64,000 nt of DNA from Lunularia cruciata (lineage: Eukaryota; Streptophyta; Marchantiopsida; Lunulariales; Lunulariaceae): NCBI GenBank assembly GCA_948567375.1, contig OX419756.1, positions 66,566,552 through 66,630,551 on the forward strand, in the 5' to 3' direction. The translations under genes were made by a program, and so were the position numbers. This document shows, one piece after another, positions 21,307 through 32,209 of the stretch (the first letter of the stretch is position 1; each line of letters starts with the position of its first letter). The notes below the pieces were generated by a model. It was given only the letters and a program-made list of their open reading frames with translations, did no database searches and was not told the DNA's origin.

Positions 21307-22396
21307 CCATCTCCTCCTTCCATGAGTTCAATTTGGGCATGGAACTCCTTCTCTCTTTTTGGAGCCTCTCCATCCACTGACTGCTGAACTTCAAGTTCTC
21401 TATCACTCCCACTTGACTCATGACTCTACAGTGTGAGCTCCTCTTCTTCTTCTTCCAATTCTTCACCTTTGCTCTTGGCCTCTCCTTTTGACTCTTCTTC
21501 AAACGATGGATCAACCACCGCTTCATGCCTCGGGTTTAGTCTACTCATCTTTCTTGATTGAACCAAGGAAGCTACATTCTTGAGTTGATTTCTCTTCCTT
21601 GATATCACCTTGGAAGAGTTTCTCTCTCAATTTTTTCTCTCTTCATCTTGGCACAATCTTCATCACTTCCTTGGATCTTCTTGATATAGTAATGCTAGTG
21701 AAAATTTGCTTCTTAATGTAGGTCCATATGGAAATGTGACACCATCTTCATCTTTTCTTCTCAGTTGAGCAGATTCAATCCGAGGTACAATTGATTAGCA
21801 AATGGTACAAAGTAATGTAGAGGCATTTTCGTCCTCCAATTCCTAATCATTTGTCTTGTTTGTAGGTGAAAACACCTTACCTAGTTCACTCTCTTGCATG
21901 CAAACATTTGATGAAAGAAGACAACTTGCTACTTTGTGACATAGATGGTGGGTTATGGTTTAAACATTGCCATGAGTGCTCCCACAATAATTTTTTTATT
22001 AAGTCTCTACAGCTCTCCACTTTATACCCATTGTTTGTACGTGTTGCATTGAACAAACCCCTCACTTTTCTAGTTTCTTCAAAGGCATCACACTTCCAAT
22101 AGAAGGTGATCCAGATGAATATCCAGCCTCCCTCCCTAGAACCAGCTTCCAATCTGACTTGGTTCAATGAGCAAGATTTCCTCTCTTTTCTCTCCAACCA
22201 AACTTCAGCCACAATACTAAGCATTGCTCTTACTATCACAATCACTTCTATTTTCCTCTCTGACTTACTCTTTGTTTCATGCTCTCTCTCTACATGCAAC
22301 TTCTCCCTATGCATCTACAACTCAACTTCAAACTCCCCTTTTAGTGCTTTCTTCTCCTTTAGATATTGATCAAGTTGAGCTTCCATGCCTTTGATT
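21302..22396 (-). mobile_element. E1 LTR, continuation with a chimeric junction
   Basis: After A3 the E1 LTR resumes with the acidic part of the U3 ORF (21300-21610) and the N-terminal domain (21650 to about 22190, including N-G-Y-K-V-E-S). At about 22195 the sequence jumps straight to coiled-coil code belonging to the middle of the ORF. An LTR start should follow here instead, so two LTR copies have been fused. The segment is cut at 22397 by a D-type solo LTR. Confidence 0.6.
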
Positions 22397-23088
22397 TGTA
22401 ACACCCATTTGTGCATGTGTGTGGTATTATGATATTTAGCTTGGTAATACAAGTACTTGAGAGATATTATTTATATAGAGATAAAAGATGGTTCTACATT
22501 AGTCATGATTAGCTAAATTTATTCATAGCTAAGATAGAAAGGACCTTACTTTAGAGCAAGTGGAGAAGATGAGCACCATTATTTTGGATTCTAGTGTGTT
22601 GACTTGGTATTATTCCTAGATGTTTGGCTTTGAAGAAAGAGTTGAGAACTCTTGGGCCCGCAAGCCTTTTTGTTTTGGATTCTTCTATAGTCCAAGGATA
22701 GCCCATGTGAAGGAATCCTTGACTTAGTGGTTGGTTCAAGATAAGACCACATGCTTAGTGGAATATGCCCATATGGATCGATATTCATTTATACTTTTTG
22801 ACTTTACTTGATTTTTAGCCTAGTAACTTGAGTTACTCTAGTAATTAGTAACTTTGGTACATAACTATTTCACAAGTATATAAAGAAGGGTGAGGAAGTA
22901 CTCATGATCCTTTCATTTGCAACTATCTCTCTGTCATTGAGTTCTTTAGCGAGCAATGTCTTGAGTCTTGGAGTGTTAGCCTTGGAGGAGTATGATGAAG
23001 TTGGGGTTTCCTTGCCTTCTTAGTCCATGGTGCGCTACCATAATAGCCATCAAAGGTTCATTGTGAGTGAGAGATAGGCCGGCTCACA
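22397..23088 (+). mobile_element. Solo LTR of family D
   Basis: The sequence runs TGTAACACCCATTTG...GGCCGGCTCACA, 692 bp. It is the reverse complement of the LTR at 43270-43959 over its full length. No internal region is present. The flanking five bases (TGATT on the left, AATCA on the right) are not a direct repeat, so the TSD is lost or the boundaries were altered. Confidence 0.85.
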
Positions 23089-25904
23089 AATCAACCCTCT
23101 CAATCTTTCTTCTTTTGGATTTCTCACTATCAATCCATGCTGCCAGGCTTGATCCTTCTCTACCACCTTCAACTTTAAGCTCTCCAACTCTTGCTCCATT
23201 ATTGTTGTGATGGCCTTTAAATGTATGACTTCAACTTGAGCTTCATCAAATTCCACCTGCAAACTTTCAATAAGAGTCTTTTGCTTCTTCATTTCTTTAG
23301 CTTGCTTTCAAGCTCATGGCCTTGCTTCACAAACCTACATGTAGGTTATCAAGACTCTTCCTCCAAAGTACTACATCCATCCCAAAGTACCTTGGCTTCC
23401 TCTTCTCCTCGGGTTAACTTCTTCTTCAACTATGAGATGTCCACTCCAATATCTCACTACTTGCAGCTCATCCTCCTTCACTTCAAGATGATCTTTCTTC
23501 AACTCCACCTTTTGCTTCTACAACTACAATAGCAACGGACATACAATTTTGACAAGCATACTATTCCACCAATACCTTTTTTTCATCATTGTTTTTGTAC
23601 TCAACTTCAATTGGCTCTTCTTTTATTGGTGCCTTGCTCCAAAATCTTGATCTTCTCACCTTTAGAGTAACTTCCTCCAAGCTTTCTTCATCTTCATCAT
23701 CATTACTTACTTTGCTTGGTCTTGCAAGCTGCAGACTTCTCCTTGATCTCATCCCTTGCTGGAATACCATTCTTGGCTTTTCTTCTTGGTGTTCTTCTAT
23801 TTCAACCATAGGCAAATAGGGAATGTCTCCACCTTCCATATGTTCAATTGCCGCATGGAATTCCCTGACCTTCTTCCTCATTTTATTTCTCCACCATCTG
23901 CTCAAATTTGGGTTCCCCATCACTCAGACTATTGGATTCTCACTCTGCAACATGAGTTCTGGCTCTTCTTCTTCCTCCAAGTTTTCTAGACTTGTACTCG
24001 GCTTCTCCTTTTGAGTCTTCTCTTGATGACGGGTCTTGCACAACTACTTTGTGCCTTGGTTCTAATCTCCTTGCCTTCCATGGCTGCACAGGTGATATTA
24101 TTTCTTTGGGTAGTTCTATTTCTTCATCTTTGGAATGGTCACCGCCACTTTCTTTTGTTGTCCCATCCTAGCAAAGTGGTCATTGCTACCTTTGATCTGC
24201 TTGATGTATTGCTTCTCTTTTGAATTAGCTTCTCTCTACAAATTTGGGTGAAAATGAGAGACCATCTTATGTCTCTTTGCCAAACTCAGCAAATTCAACT
24301 TGAGGTAAAAATGCATTGAAATTTGTCTCTCTAGTTCTAGATCATTTGCCTTGTTTGTTGGTGAAAACACTTTACCCAATTCACTAGTTCTCTTGCAAAC
24401 ATTTGATAAAAGAATACCACCTGGTGCTTCATTACATAAGTGGTTCTCTTGGGCTTGAAGATCACCATCATCACCCTAACAATTACTTTTCTTTATTAGG
24501 TCCTGGTATGTTTCCACCTTATAGCCATTCTTTGTGCACGTAGCACTCAAGGAATTGCACACTTCTATGGTCTCTTTTGTAGACTCTTCCTTCCTATAAA
24601 ATGTGACTCTAGATTCCTCACCAGCCTCCTTCCCCAAGACTTATCTCTTATCTGACTCTATCCATCAAGCCGGATTGCCTCTCTTTCCCACATCCTAAGG
24701 ACCATCCTCACAATTACTTGCAGCTATTTCTACCATGAAGCTTGGGAAACTCAAGTTCTAGTTCTAGATCATTTGCCTTGCTTGTTGGTGAAAACACTTT
24801 ACCCAATTCACTAGTTCTCTTGCAAACATTTGATAAAAGAATACCACTTGGTGCTTCATTACATAAGTGGTTCTCTTGGGCTTGAAGATCACCATCATCA
24901 CCCTAACAATTACTTTGCTTTATTAGGTCCTAGTATTTTTCCACCTTATAGCCATTCTTTGTGCACGTAGCACTCAAGGAATTGCATACTTCTATGGTCT
25001 CTTTTGTAGACTCTTCCTTCCTATAAAATGTGACTCTAGATTCCTCACCAGCCTCCTTCTCCAAGACTTATCTCCAATCTGACTCTATCCATCAAGCCGG
25101 ATTGCCTCTCTTTCCCACATCCTTAGGATCATCCTTACAATTACTTGTAGCTATTTCTACCATGAAGCTTGGGAAACTCAAGTTCTATTTCTAGTTCTAG
25201 ATCATTAGCCTTGTTTGTTGGTGAAAACACTTTACCCAATTCACTAGTTCTCTTGCAAACATTTGATAAAAGAATACCACCTGGTGCTTCATTACATAAA
25301 TGGTTCTCTTGGGCTTGAAGATCACCATCATCACCTTAATAATTACTTTGCTTTATTAGGTCCTGGTATGTTTCCACCTTAAAGCCATTCTTTGTGCACG
25401 GAGCACTCAAGGAATTGCACACTTCTATGGTCTCTTTTGTAGACTCTTCCTTCCTATAAAATGTGACTCTAGATTCCTCACCAGCCTCCTTCCCCAAGAC
25501 TTATCTCCAAACTGACTCTATCCATTAAGCTGGATTGCCTCTCTTTCCCACATCCTTAGGACCATCCTCACAATTACTTGTAGCTTTTTCTACCATGAAG
25601 CTTGGGAAACTCAAGTTCTAGTTCCATGCTAGAAAGATGAATTGAAGTCTTTCAAGAGTTCAATCCTTGCTATGACATCTAATCTCCAAACCAAAGGATT
25701 CCTCACTACAAGTGGAGGAATCTCCTTCCCGCCCCTCATTGGCATCATGGAATCTCTAACTCTAGGCTTCTCAAAAAATATTCCCTTGCTTGGAGGCATA
25801 ATCCTCACTCCCTTAGGATTCTTGAAAATTAAACTCTTGGTTGGCTTCATGATACACATTTGTTCTAGATGACTACTCAATGGCATAAGATACTTGCATG
25901 ACAT
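23050..25904 (-). pseudogene. U3-ORF remnant in the E1-region LTR
   Basis: The minus-strand order is N-terminus (25904-25629, with V-R-N-P-L-V-W-R-L-D-V-I-A-R-I), N-terminal domain, acidic Glu/Asp region (23923-23561) and coiled coil (23292-23089). The N-terminal domain code is present three times through a tandem duplication at 24331-25622. Numerous stops show it is not translated as one protein. The leader before V-R-N-P differs from the M-S-S-N-F start of the young copies, suggesting an older subfamily. Confidence 0.55.
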
Positions 25905-26321
25905 TTTGAAAATTCCTCAACAAAGTCTTAACCTTATAGTGTTACAATGTGTGTGTCCTTAGTCACTCTTCACTTGATAATCACATATTGTACATGCATT
26001 CTGCTTGTCATTGTCAATTTAATCCTGCTCATGACTTAGCTATTTTTTTTAATTGTAAGTTCTTGACTGGCGCACCCAAAGGAAAGTTGTTACTATGTCT
26101 TTGCATTGGGTTGATCACCCCAAGATGAAGTTTCCTTACTTTGGGTTTAACACCTGAGAAGTCTAATTTGAGTTCTCCTTCTCCTAACATAGAGTAAGCT
26201 TCTTTGAGTTTGACCCAAAGACACAATTCTTTTTATTTCTTTGCCCATTTGGTTCTAATTTGACTTCAACTATACAATTCTTCTTTAAAACATGACAAAA
26301 TTGAAAAATGTGGGTACCACA
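23089..26321 (-). mobile_element. E1-region LTR, final segment (U3 side) ending GGTACCACA
   Basis: It carries coiled-coil code (23292-23050), the acidic region (23923-23561), the N-terminal domain (about 24170-25640) expanded by a tandem triplication, the protein N-terminus near 25904 and the LTR start (GTGGGTACCACA) at 26321. To its right the sequence is E2 gag, so this edge marks the insertion of E1 into E2; ATACT at 26322 would be the right TSD. Confidence 0.7.
24331..25622. repeat. Tandem triplication, ~430-bp unit, in the U3 ORF
   Basis: Three head-to-tail units start at 24331, 24758 and 25191 (periods 427 and 433). Each runs from CTAGTTCTAGATCATT to CTCAAGTTCTA. They are nearly identical by eye, with scattered substitutions. 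The unit covers part of the conserved N-terminal domain of the LTR ORF. Confidence 0.9.
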
Positions 26322-28231
26322 ATACTTTATTGGAGGCTTTGGGCTTTGGTGGTTGAGGATACTAGTTGCAAACATGGCCCAAACCTTTGCAATTTCTACA
26401 AAGTGGAACTTACCCAAATTGCCGCCTTGGTTTGGGACAATTTGCGGACCAATGCCCATCAAGCCACAATTATAACATGCACCTAACGTAACATTTTGAG
26501 GCCTATTTTGGTTACCCATTGGCATTCTTCATTGGGAAGCATTATTGGTGTACTCCCTTGGTCCATACCTCAGACCTTGATAAGAGGTGCTTTGCTTGGG
26601 ATTGCACCTCTTGAGTTTGGTACACCATCTCTTGTTTGTTGTTATGGTCCAAACTTGAAACCCGATCAATCTATTGCATTGGAAATGCAGATTGGGTGGT
26701 CAGGCACTTTTTGGTGGCATGACTTGCCTTGCCATATGAAATACACTACACATTTGGTCTTGAAAATGAAAGGTGTTCCCTTTTATCCTTTGCCCCAATC
26801 ATTTGAATTTTAAAAACCAAAAACTCTTTGATAAGAGTCTGCATCTTAGCATCTATCTTATTGACACTTTAAGCTAGGGAAGACATTACTTTATTTCCTC
26901 CTTGTCTTTTGGTCTTCCTTGGCTTTACCTCTTCTTCTTATTCTGAAGAATCACTTGATGAAGTAAAGGATTCTTCTAAAGAAGAGGAGGTATTGCAAGA
27001 GGTTCTTTGTCTTGCTTTCTTGCCTTTCTTCTCCTAGTTTCTTTTGTTATTGGCTGATTAAGAGTTGGCCGCCTTGTATCAAACAGCATGTTTGAGTACT
27101 TTATCCAAGGAAGTTACATTCCTCTCCTTGGTAAAGATCCAAATTTTTGGTGATAAACTGCCAAGGAACCAAGTAATGGCTTGAGCATCACAGTAACCCA
27201 CCACACCAAATTGCTTTAGTGCTTGATTCAACAATACAATGAACCACCTAGTGTAGTCCCTTAACTTCTCATTCTTGCCATTATCCAAATCATTGAGTGT
27301 GGTTAAGACACTCATATCATAATCAACTTTCAAGAACCATTCAAGTTGTCCCAAAGATCTATCCAATTGGTTAGCTTAAATCCCTTCTAAGTTACATAGG
27401 TATACAAACTCTGAGCTTTCTTCCAGAGCAGATTGGCAAAAATGCATAGCCTATTGGTAGAAATTTTATCCTGGTTAGCAAAGGAGATCACTTTGAACTC
27501 CTTCATAAACTCATCAAGATCTTTATCACATTTTGTCACCTTATACTCCAAGTATGCTTGTCTAGTAACGTGAAAGACATCATGTTGAAAGTCTATTGAG
27601 AGGCTATTGTGGTACCAAAGTGGGTTGACCCAAGGCACTTGTAGGTGATTGTGCTTTGGATTTAGGCCAAGAGTCCCACGGTACCACATTCAACATTGGG
27701 TCTTTGTCAATAGGTACTTCGACTTCAACTTGAGTTTGAGGAAAATGGTCAATATCATCAAATTTCACTTCAAGATCCCATCAAACTATTTGGAGGATTG
27801 TATGAAAGATTAATTGGCACTCTTCTTTGATAACAATCCATTTTGTCTTCCACAAATCAAATTTTTTCAATAATCTACTCCCTTAACAATTTTAGGGGAA
27901 GTCAATGTGTTGTGTTGCAACAAATATGTCTACTCGCTTGCATCTTTCTTTCTTTTGAGAAGAGGGGATGTAAAGTTGTCTTGCCACCTGGATTCTCATT
28001 TCTTCTATTTGAGTTCTTGCAAGGCTTTTTGTACTTCATGAAGAAGTTGCAGATCCAATGCCTCCTTAGATTCTTTAGTGTTGAGTTTGCTCTTCTAACA
28101 TTCTTCTTCATGATGTTGTAAAGTGTATCTATAAGCCTTCTTCTCCTCTTGTTCTCTCAATGCAAAATTCATATTTGATGGAGGATTAGCTTACAATTTG
28201 GCTTTATATTCTTCCACTCCCAAGATTTGTA
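26322..28231 (-). pseudogene. gag: Element E2 gag (family A type)
   Basis: Reading right to left: an N-terminal helical leader near 28170-27900, a region matching window positions 160-400 at about 27840-27600, then the V-T-R-Q-A-Y motif (27560). The capsid core is at 27366-27079 (L-R-D-Y, A-I-T-W-F-L-G-S-L-S-P, L-D-K-V-L-K-H). The knuckle region follows, with Y-N-C-G in the open stretch 26525-26184, and the gene ends abruptly at 26322 where the E1 LTR inserted. It is collinear with the plus-strand gag at 4113-5340. Many stops occur. Downstream pol is not in the window. Confidence 0.8.
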
Positions 28232-28249
28232 TCCTTGACAATGGTGCCA
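28232..28249 (-). other. Primer-binding site of E2 (decayed tRNA-Asp type)
   Basis: On the minus strand it reads TGGCACCATTGTCAAGGA, seven bases after the LTR edge at 28257. It differs from the intact site at 40256 only by transitions at former C or G positions. Confidence 0.8.
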
Positions 28250-28256
28250 AAAATCA

Positions 28257-28578
28257 TATGACAACCCAAGAAGTATCACTTTTGTGGTAATCAATAAGTA
28301 ATTGTTTGTTCTCAAAGAGATATGAGTTAGAAGTAGTCAAATACAAAGTAAAAGTAACAAAATAGTTCTTCTTGGTTGTGTCTTTAGCCTCTTGGGTAGA
28401 AACCACACCCAAAAGAGAGTAATAAGTGCTCAATTTGCAAACTTATCACAAATTAACATCCATAATTTATCAAACAATTTATCAATTTTTGTCCAAACCA
28501 ATCTTGATTGTGATAATTGATTTATTTTGAAGTAGGCTACTTCATAAAGAAGTGACTTTGCCTTGGAATTGCATTCCA
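28257..28578 (-). mobile_element. E2 5' LTR, truncated (U5 side only)
   Basis: It begins TATGACAACCC (family terminus TGTGACAACCC) and follows the A-family U5 to a point ending GCATTCCAT. There it breaks into the inverted-repeat region. Two further copies of the last 140-155 bp lie at 29036-29190 (opposite orientation) and 29588-29728, each broken at the same ATTCCAT. Confidence 0.75.
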
Positions 28579-29214
28579 TTTGTTGTGCGTATATACGTTG
28601 CTACACAACATACATCGTTGTCAACATCATACACTATTGAAGCACAACTCATACATAGACTCTAAAGTGCAATATTTAATCAAATTGTTTACAACTCTCA
28701 AATACACTCAACTCAGATCAATACTTGATTTGTCATTGTATAAACTGATTGTTTATATATGTGCAATCTGATTGTTTACAATCAGATTGCAATGGGATTG
28801 TGCGTATATATATTGCTTACAATCAGTTACAACAATTAGCATTAGCATACATATTAGCAATGTATATACACATGATCCCACTATATAAACTGATTGTATA
28901 TCATTTGTAAAAAATATGATTAATTATTGCACTTTAGAGTCTATGTATGACATATGTATGAGTTGTGCTTCAATAGTGTATGATGTTGACAGTGATGTAT
29001 GTTGTGTAGCGATGTATATATGTACAATAGATGGAATGAAATTCCAAGGCAAAGTCACTTCTTTGTGAAGTAGCCTACTTCAAAATAAATCAATTATCAC
29101 AATCACAATTGGTTTGGACAAAAATTGATAAATTGTGTGATAAATTATGGATGTTAATTTGTGATAAGTTTGCAAATTGAGCACTTATCAGTTGGTGCAA
29201 CAGCCACATAATAT

Positions 29215-29380
29215 ACACCTCAAGCCTGCACATACAAGTGCCAAGCTTGGATCCATAGTACCATCAATGTTTGGGAGGTGGCATGGTGCACATTTGCGCA
29301 CATGATCCTTCCAAACAACACAATCATGTCTTTCCAATACAAGGACTCCAGATGGCAAACCTCACACACTCCCATTAGCA
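29215..29380 (-). pseudogene. Inverted partial copy of the PHD-finger gene leader
   Basis: Its reverse complement matches 29905-30072, the part of the PHD-finger ORF before the finger itself, at high identity. It includes the segment for K-C-A-P-C-H-L-P-N-type residues, with frame breaks. It lies in the same orientation as the methyltransferase element to the right. It ends before the PHD cysteines. Confidence 0.6.
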
Positions 29381-29844
29381 ATGTAAATACGCACAATCCC
29401 ACTGTATAAACTGATTGTATATTAGTTGTAAACAATCTGATTTATTATTGCACTTTCGAGTCTATGTATGACATATGTATGAGTTGTGCTTCAATAGTGT
29501 ATGATGTTGACAACAATGTATGTTGTGTAGCAATGTATATATGCACAATAGATGGAATGCAATTCATAATATACACCTCAAGCCTACACAAAATTTACAA
29601 ATTAACATCCATAATTTATCAAACAATTTATCAATTTTTGTCCAAACCAATCTTGATTGTGATAATTGATTTATTTTGAAGTAAGCTACTTCACAAAGAA
29701 GTGACTTTGCCTTTGAGTTACATTCCATCTGTCATGCATATATACATTGCTACACAACATACATTGCTGTCAACATCATACACTATTGAAGCACAACTCA
29801 TACATATGTCATACATAAACTCTAAAGTGCAATAATTAATCAGA

Positions 29845-30204
29845 TTGTTTACAACTGATATACAATCAGTTTATATAGTGGGATTGTGCGTTTATACATT
29901 GCTAATGGAAGTGCGTGAGGTTTTGCCATCTGGAGTCCTTGTGTTGGAAAGACATGATGGTGTTGTTTGGAAGGATCATGTGTGCAAATGTGCACCATGC
30001 CACCTCCCAAACATTGATGGTACTATGGATCCAAGCTTGGCACTTGTACGTGCATTCTTGAGGTGTATATTATGTGGCTCTTCTGGTGGAGCTACTACTA
30101 TGTTAGTGAGTGATAGCTGTTTGAGAGGATTTCATATGGCATGTATGACTCCTCCCCTCATGGTGGTTCCTCAGGGACAATGGTTATGTCCTAGATGTAC
30201 TTGA
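29845..30204 (+). pseudogene. PHD-finger protein fragment
   Basis: A 119-codon frame. Its first 20 or so codons come from the foldback repeat; the recognisable protein begins near 29905. The C-terminal 45 residues have PHD-finger spacing: C-x2-C, then C, then G-F-H-x-x-C, then a Pro-rich loop, then W-L-C-P-R-C. One expected cysteine of the second pair looks shifted or replaced. PHD fingers typically read histone H3 tails. Before it, a W-K-D-H-V-x-K-C-A-P-C-H-L-P segment resembles what I recall beside integrase C-termini of some plant Ty3/gypsy elements. After the stop, about 100 bp further, a degenerate frame (Y-L-E-L-E-G-P-N) may be its continuation. I infer a retroelement origin, possibly from element M. 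Confidence 0.6.
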
Positions 30205-30544
30205 TCTATAGCTATTTCATTCTTTATATGGTATAAAATGCAGACAGGCGACTAACGATAGGATTCTATAGCACCTGGCCTCCTGATCTTTGCCCATCAT
30301 AGGGTATACCATATACTTGGAGTAGATGGCTATCTAGAGTTAGAGGGACCTAACCACCAACTTGGGGAGCAGTTATGGCACTTTAGAGTCTATGCATGAT
30401 GTATGTGTGAGTTGTGCTTCTATAGTGTATGAGATTGATAGCAATGTATATACGCACAATCCCAATGTTGTAATGTGCATATATACATTGTTTAGAATCA
30501 GTTTATATAGTGGGATTGTTGTGTAGCAATCTGATTGTTTACAA

Positions 30545-31486
30545 TCAGATTTTTCTTCTAGCTGCATTCCAAGTGGACCAAGGGTGTAATCCAAGTAGCC
30601 CACGCTCACCTAGATGGACTCCAAGTAGACCACTCTCCCTAGTAGCTATTGGTTGTGTCCCAAGAATACCATGTCCACTCGGTCCAACACCCCCAACATG
30701 TGCTTGAATTGTCTTAATAGGCACATGGCTCACACATGTTCAAGTGGTGATGCCTATCAAACGCATCCTATACTGCTTTGCAAAGCCAAGGCTCACAATC
30801 CAGGTCAAACAGTTCAGGTCCATAGCCTGACCTAACACCTAACACCTAGATGCCTCTGACACTTCTAGAAAAGTGGTAATACTAATACAAAAACCAATTG
30901 CCTGCTCTCTCTCATCGACGTTGGGCTCCACCAATTGCTATAACTATGAGTCCCAAACAAGTCCAAGTCCTCTCTCTCAAAAAGCATGAGAGCTTGGGAA
31001 ACTCATGAGTGTGGGAAATGTGGCTCTAGGCTGTCCAATTAGGTTCACCACTACCATAGGTGACCTATAAACCACTACCACTGTTTGAGACTGACTTCCA
31101 ACATTCAAGATGTCATCAACAAGGATGTGGTCAAGTTGTTGAATCCCATCATATACGTGTTGTAAAACCTCTCTGGGTAAGAGGTTCATCTACCAAAGAC
31201 AAAGACGATGAGCCCATGATCCCACTCTGGCTGCATCTAACAATATAGCAGTTCCCATCCAAGAATGGACTTGATGTGTACTCACCATCACTTTTGTGCA
31301 AGAATCACCCATCAAAGGAATGTTCTCCAAAAGGTAAGTTGGAGAAATAGACTGATGAACTTGGAGATGTCTTAGTATCCGTAACATCTCCCAAAACACA
31401 CTTGAATGAGGATCCTAAAGACCCAAAACTTGGCCAACATGTGTATGTCATTAACATGGCCATCCAAAAATCACCAAGTGAATAGG
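30545..31486 (-). pseudogene. Element M, cytosine-C5 methyltransferase domain, C-terminal half
   Basis: It continues, across the chromovirus insertion, the domain that starts at about 37090. Motif IV appears as G-W-P-C at 31465-31454, followed by two stops where Gln would be expected. Motif VI (Y-L-L-E-N-I-P-L) is near 31312-31340. A region resembling motif VIII (D-A-A-R-V-G-S-W-A-H-R) lies at about 31240-31200, then a W-T-N-L-L segment. Motifs IX-X are decayed around 30840-30910. C5 methyltransferases move a methyl group from S-adenosylmethionine to cytosine; the Pro-Cys of motif IV is the catalytic nucleophile. Frames are broken by stops. What follows to the left (30733-30545) is Gly-rich and unrecognised. 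Confidence 0.78.
31482..31486. repeat. TSD of chromovirus C, left copy (ATAGG)
   Basis: Exact partner at 36843-36847. Confidence 0.92.
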
Positions 31487-32193
31487 TGTAATACTCCAAG
31501 GACAAGAGAAGAGAGAAAACACAGATTGCACACTCAAAACATTTGATGCCCCAAGAGAGCACCTTCTCTTTATTATATAGATAAAGAGGATCTCCTCCAA
31601 GGAAGCTACACCATAGGATTAGATACACAGATAGGTGACATGTCAGCAAGCTCCACCCTTGGATGACTTACTCAGATGGGTGACCTGTCTGGTCTAGGTC
31701 CTATCTGGTTGGTCAAACAAGCTTTTACCGGAGGGAATCGCGTGAGTAAGGTACCGTTGGAAAGCTCTCGACGAGACAAAGCAGGAGGGAGGGAAGGCCA
31801 GCCTTTCCCCTATTGGGGGGGGGGGAATCTGCACATTTTTGAGGCCTAATTCATCCATTTAGGCCTCCAAAATTGCCTTTAAAGATTTCAGGCATATTTT
31901 GATCCCTACTCTATTAGTAGAAGTCCCCTTTTGGTGATACCTCTTTCTGATCTGTTTAGTCCATCATGTGTAACATCCTTCCAGATGTTACCAAACCAAT
32001 TCACCTTTAAATCATATGTCTAGCTATTGGTTCTAAGGTTCTCAAGTCTATTTCGGTTTCTGCCCTATTAGTAGAAGTACTCTTTTGGTGATACTTCTAT
32101 CTGATCTAATTTGACTATCATGTATAACACCATTCTAGAAGTTACCAAACCAAATTTCACATCTAGATCATATGGCTAACCCTTGGTATTACA
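31487..32193 (-). repeat. 3' LTR of chromovirus C
   Basis: The sequence runs TGTAATACTCC...GGTATTACA, 707 bp. Compared with the other LTR (736 bp) it lacks about 30 bases near 31740. It also contains a run of ten or more G near 31815. Confidence 0.93.
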
Positions 32194-32209
32194 GACCTCC
32201 CTCTTTTTA
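32194..32209 (-). other. Polypurine tract of chromovirus C
   Basis: The minus strand reads AAAAAGAGGGAGGTC directly against the TGTAATACC start of the 3' LTR. Confidence 0.85.

Larger units (their letters stand above)
28440..30560. repeat. Foldback region of inverted and direct repeats
   Basis: A module containing GCTACACAACATACAT, ACTATTGAAGCACAACTCATACAT and CTCTAAAGTGCAAT recurs around 28600-28680, inverted at 28920-29030 and 29450-29545, direct at 29745-29840, and as a partial inverted copy at 30375-30470. It is joined repeatedly to the same broken LTR edge (ATTCCAT). The first pair of arms forms an imperfect palindrome centred near 28830. A perfect 13-bp hairpin with a 2-base loop lies at 28763-28790. 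Apart from the PHD-finger fragments no coding capacity is visible. Confidence 0.8.

Noticed and set aside
29464-29679. Small ORFs in the foldback region as genes
   Set aside because: They consist of repeat-module sequence read in one of many frames, have no domain and are not kept between module copies.
31815-31826. G-run in the chromovirus LTR as a quadruplex or regulatory element
   Set aside because: A single homopolymer, shorter in the partner LTR near 36463, is more simply explained by slippage.
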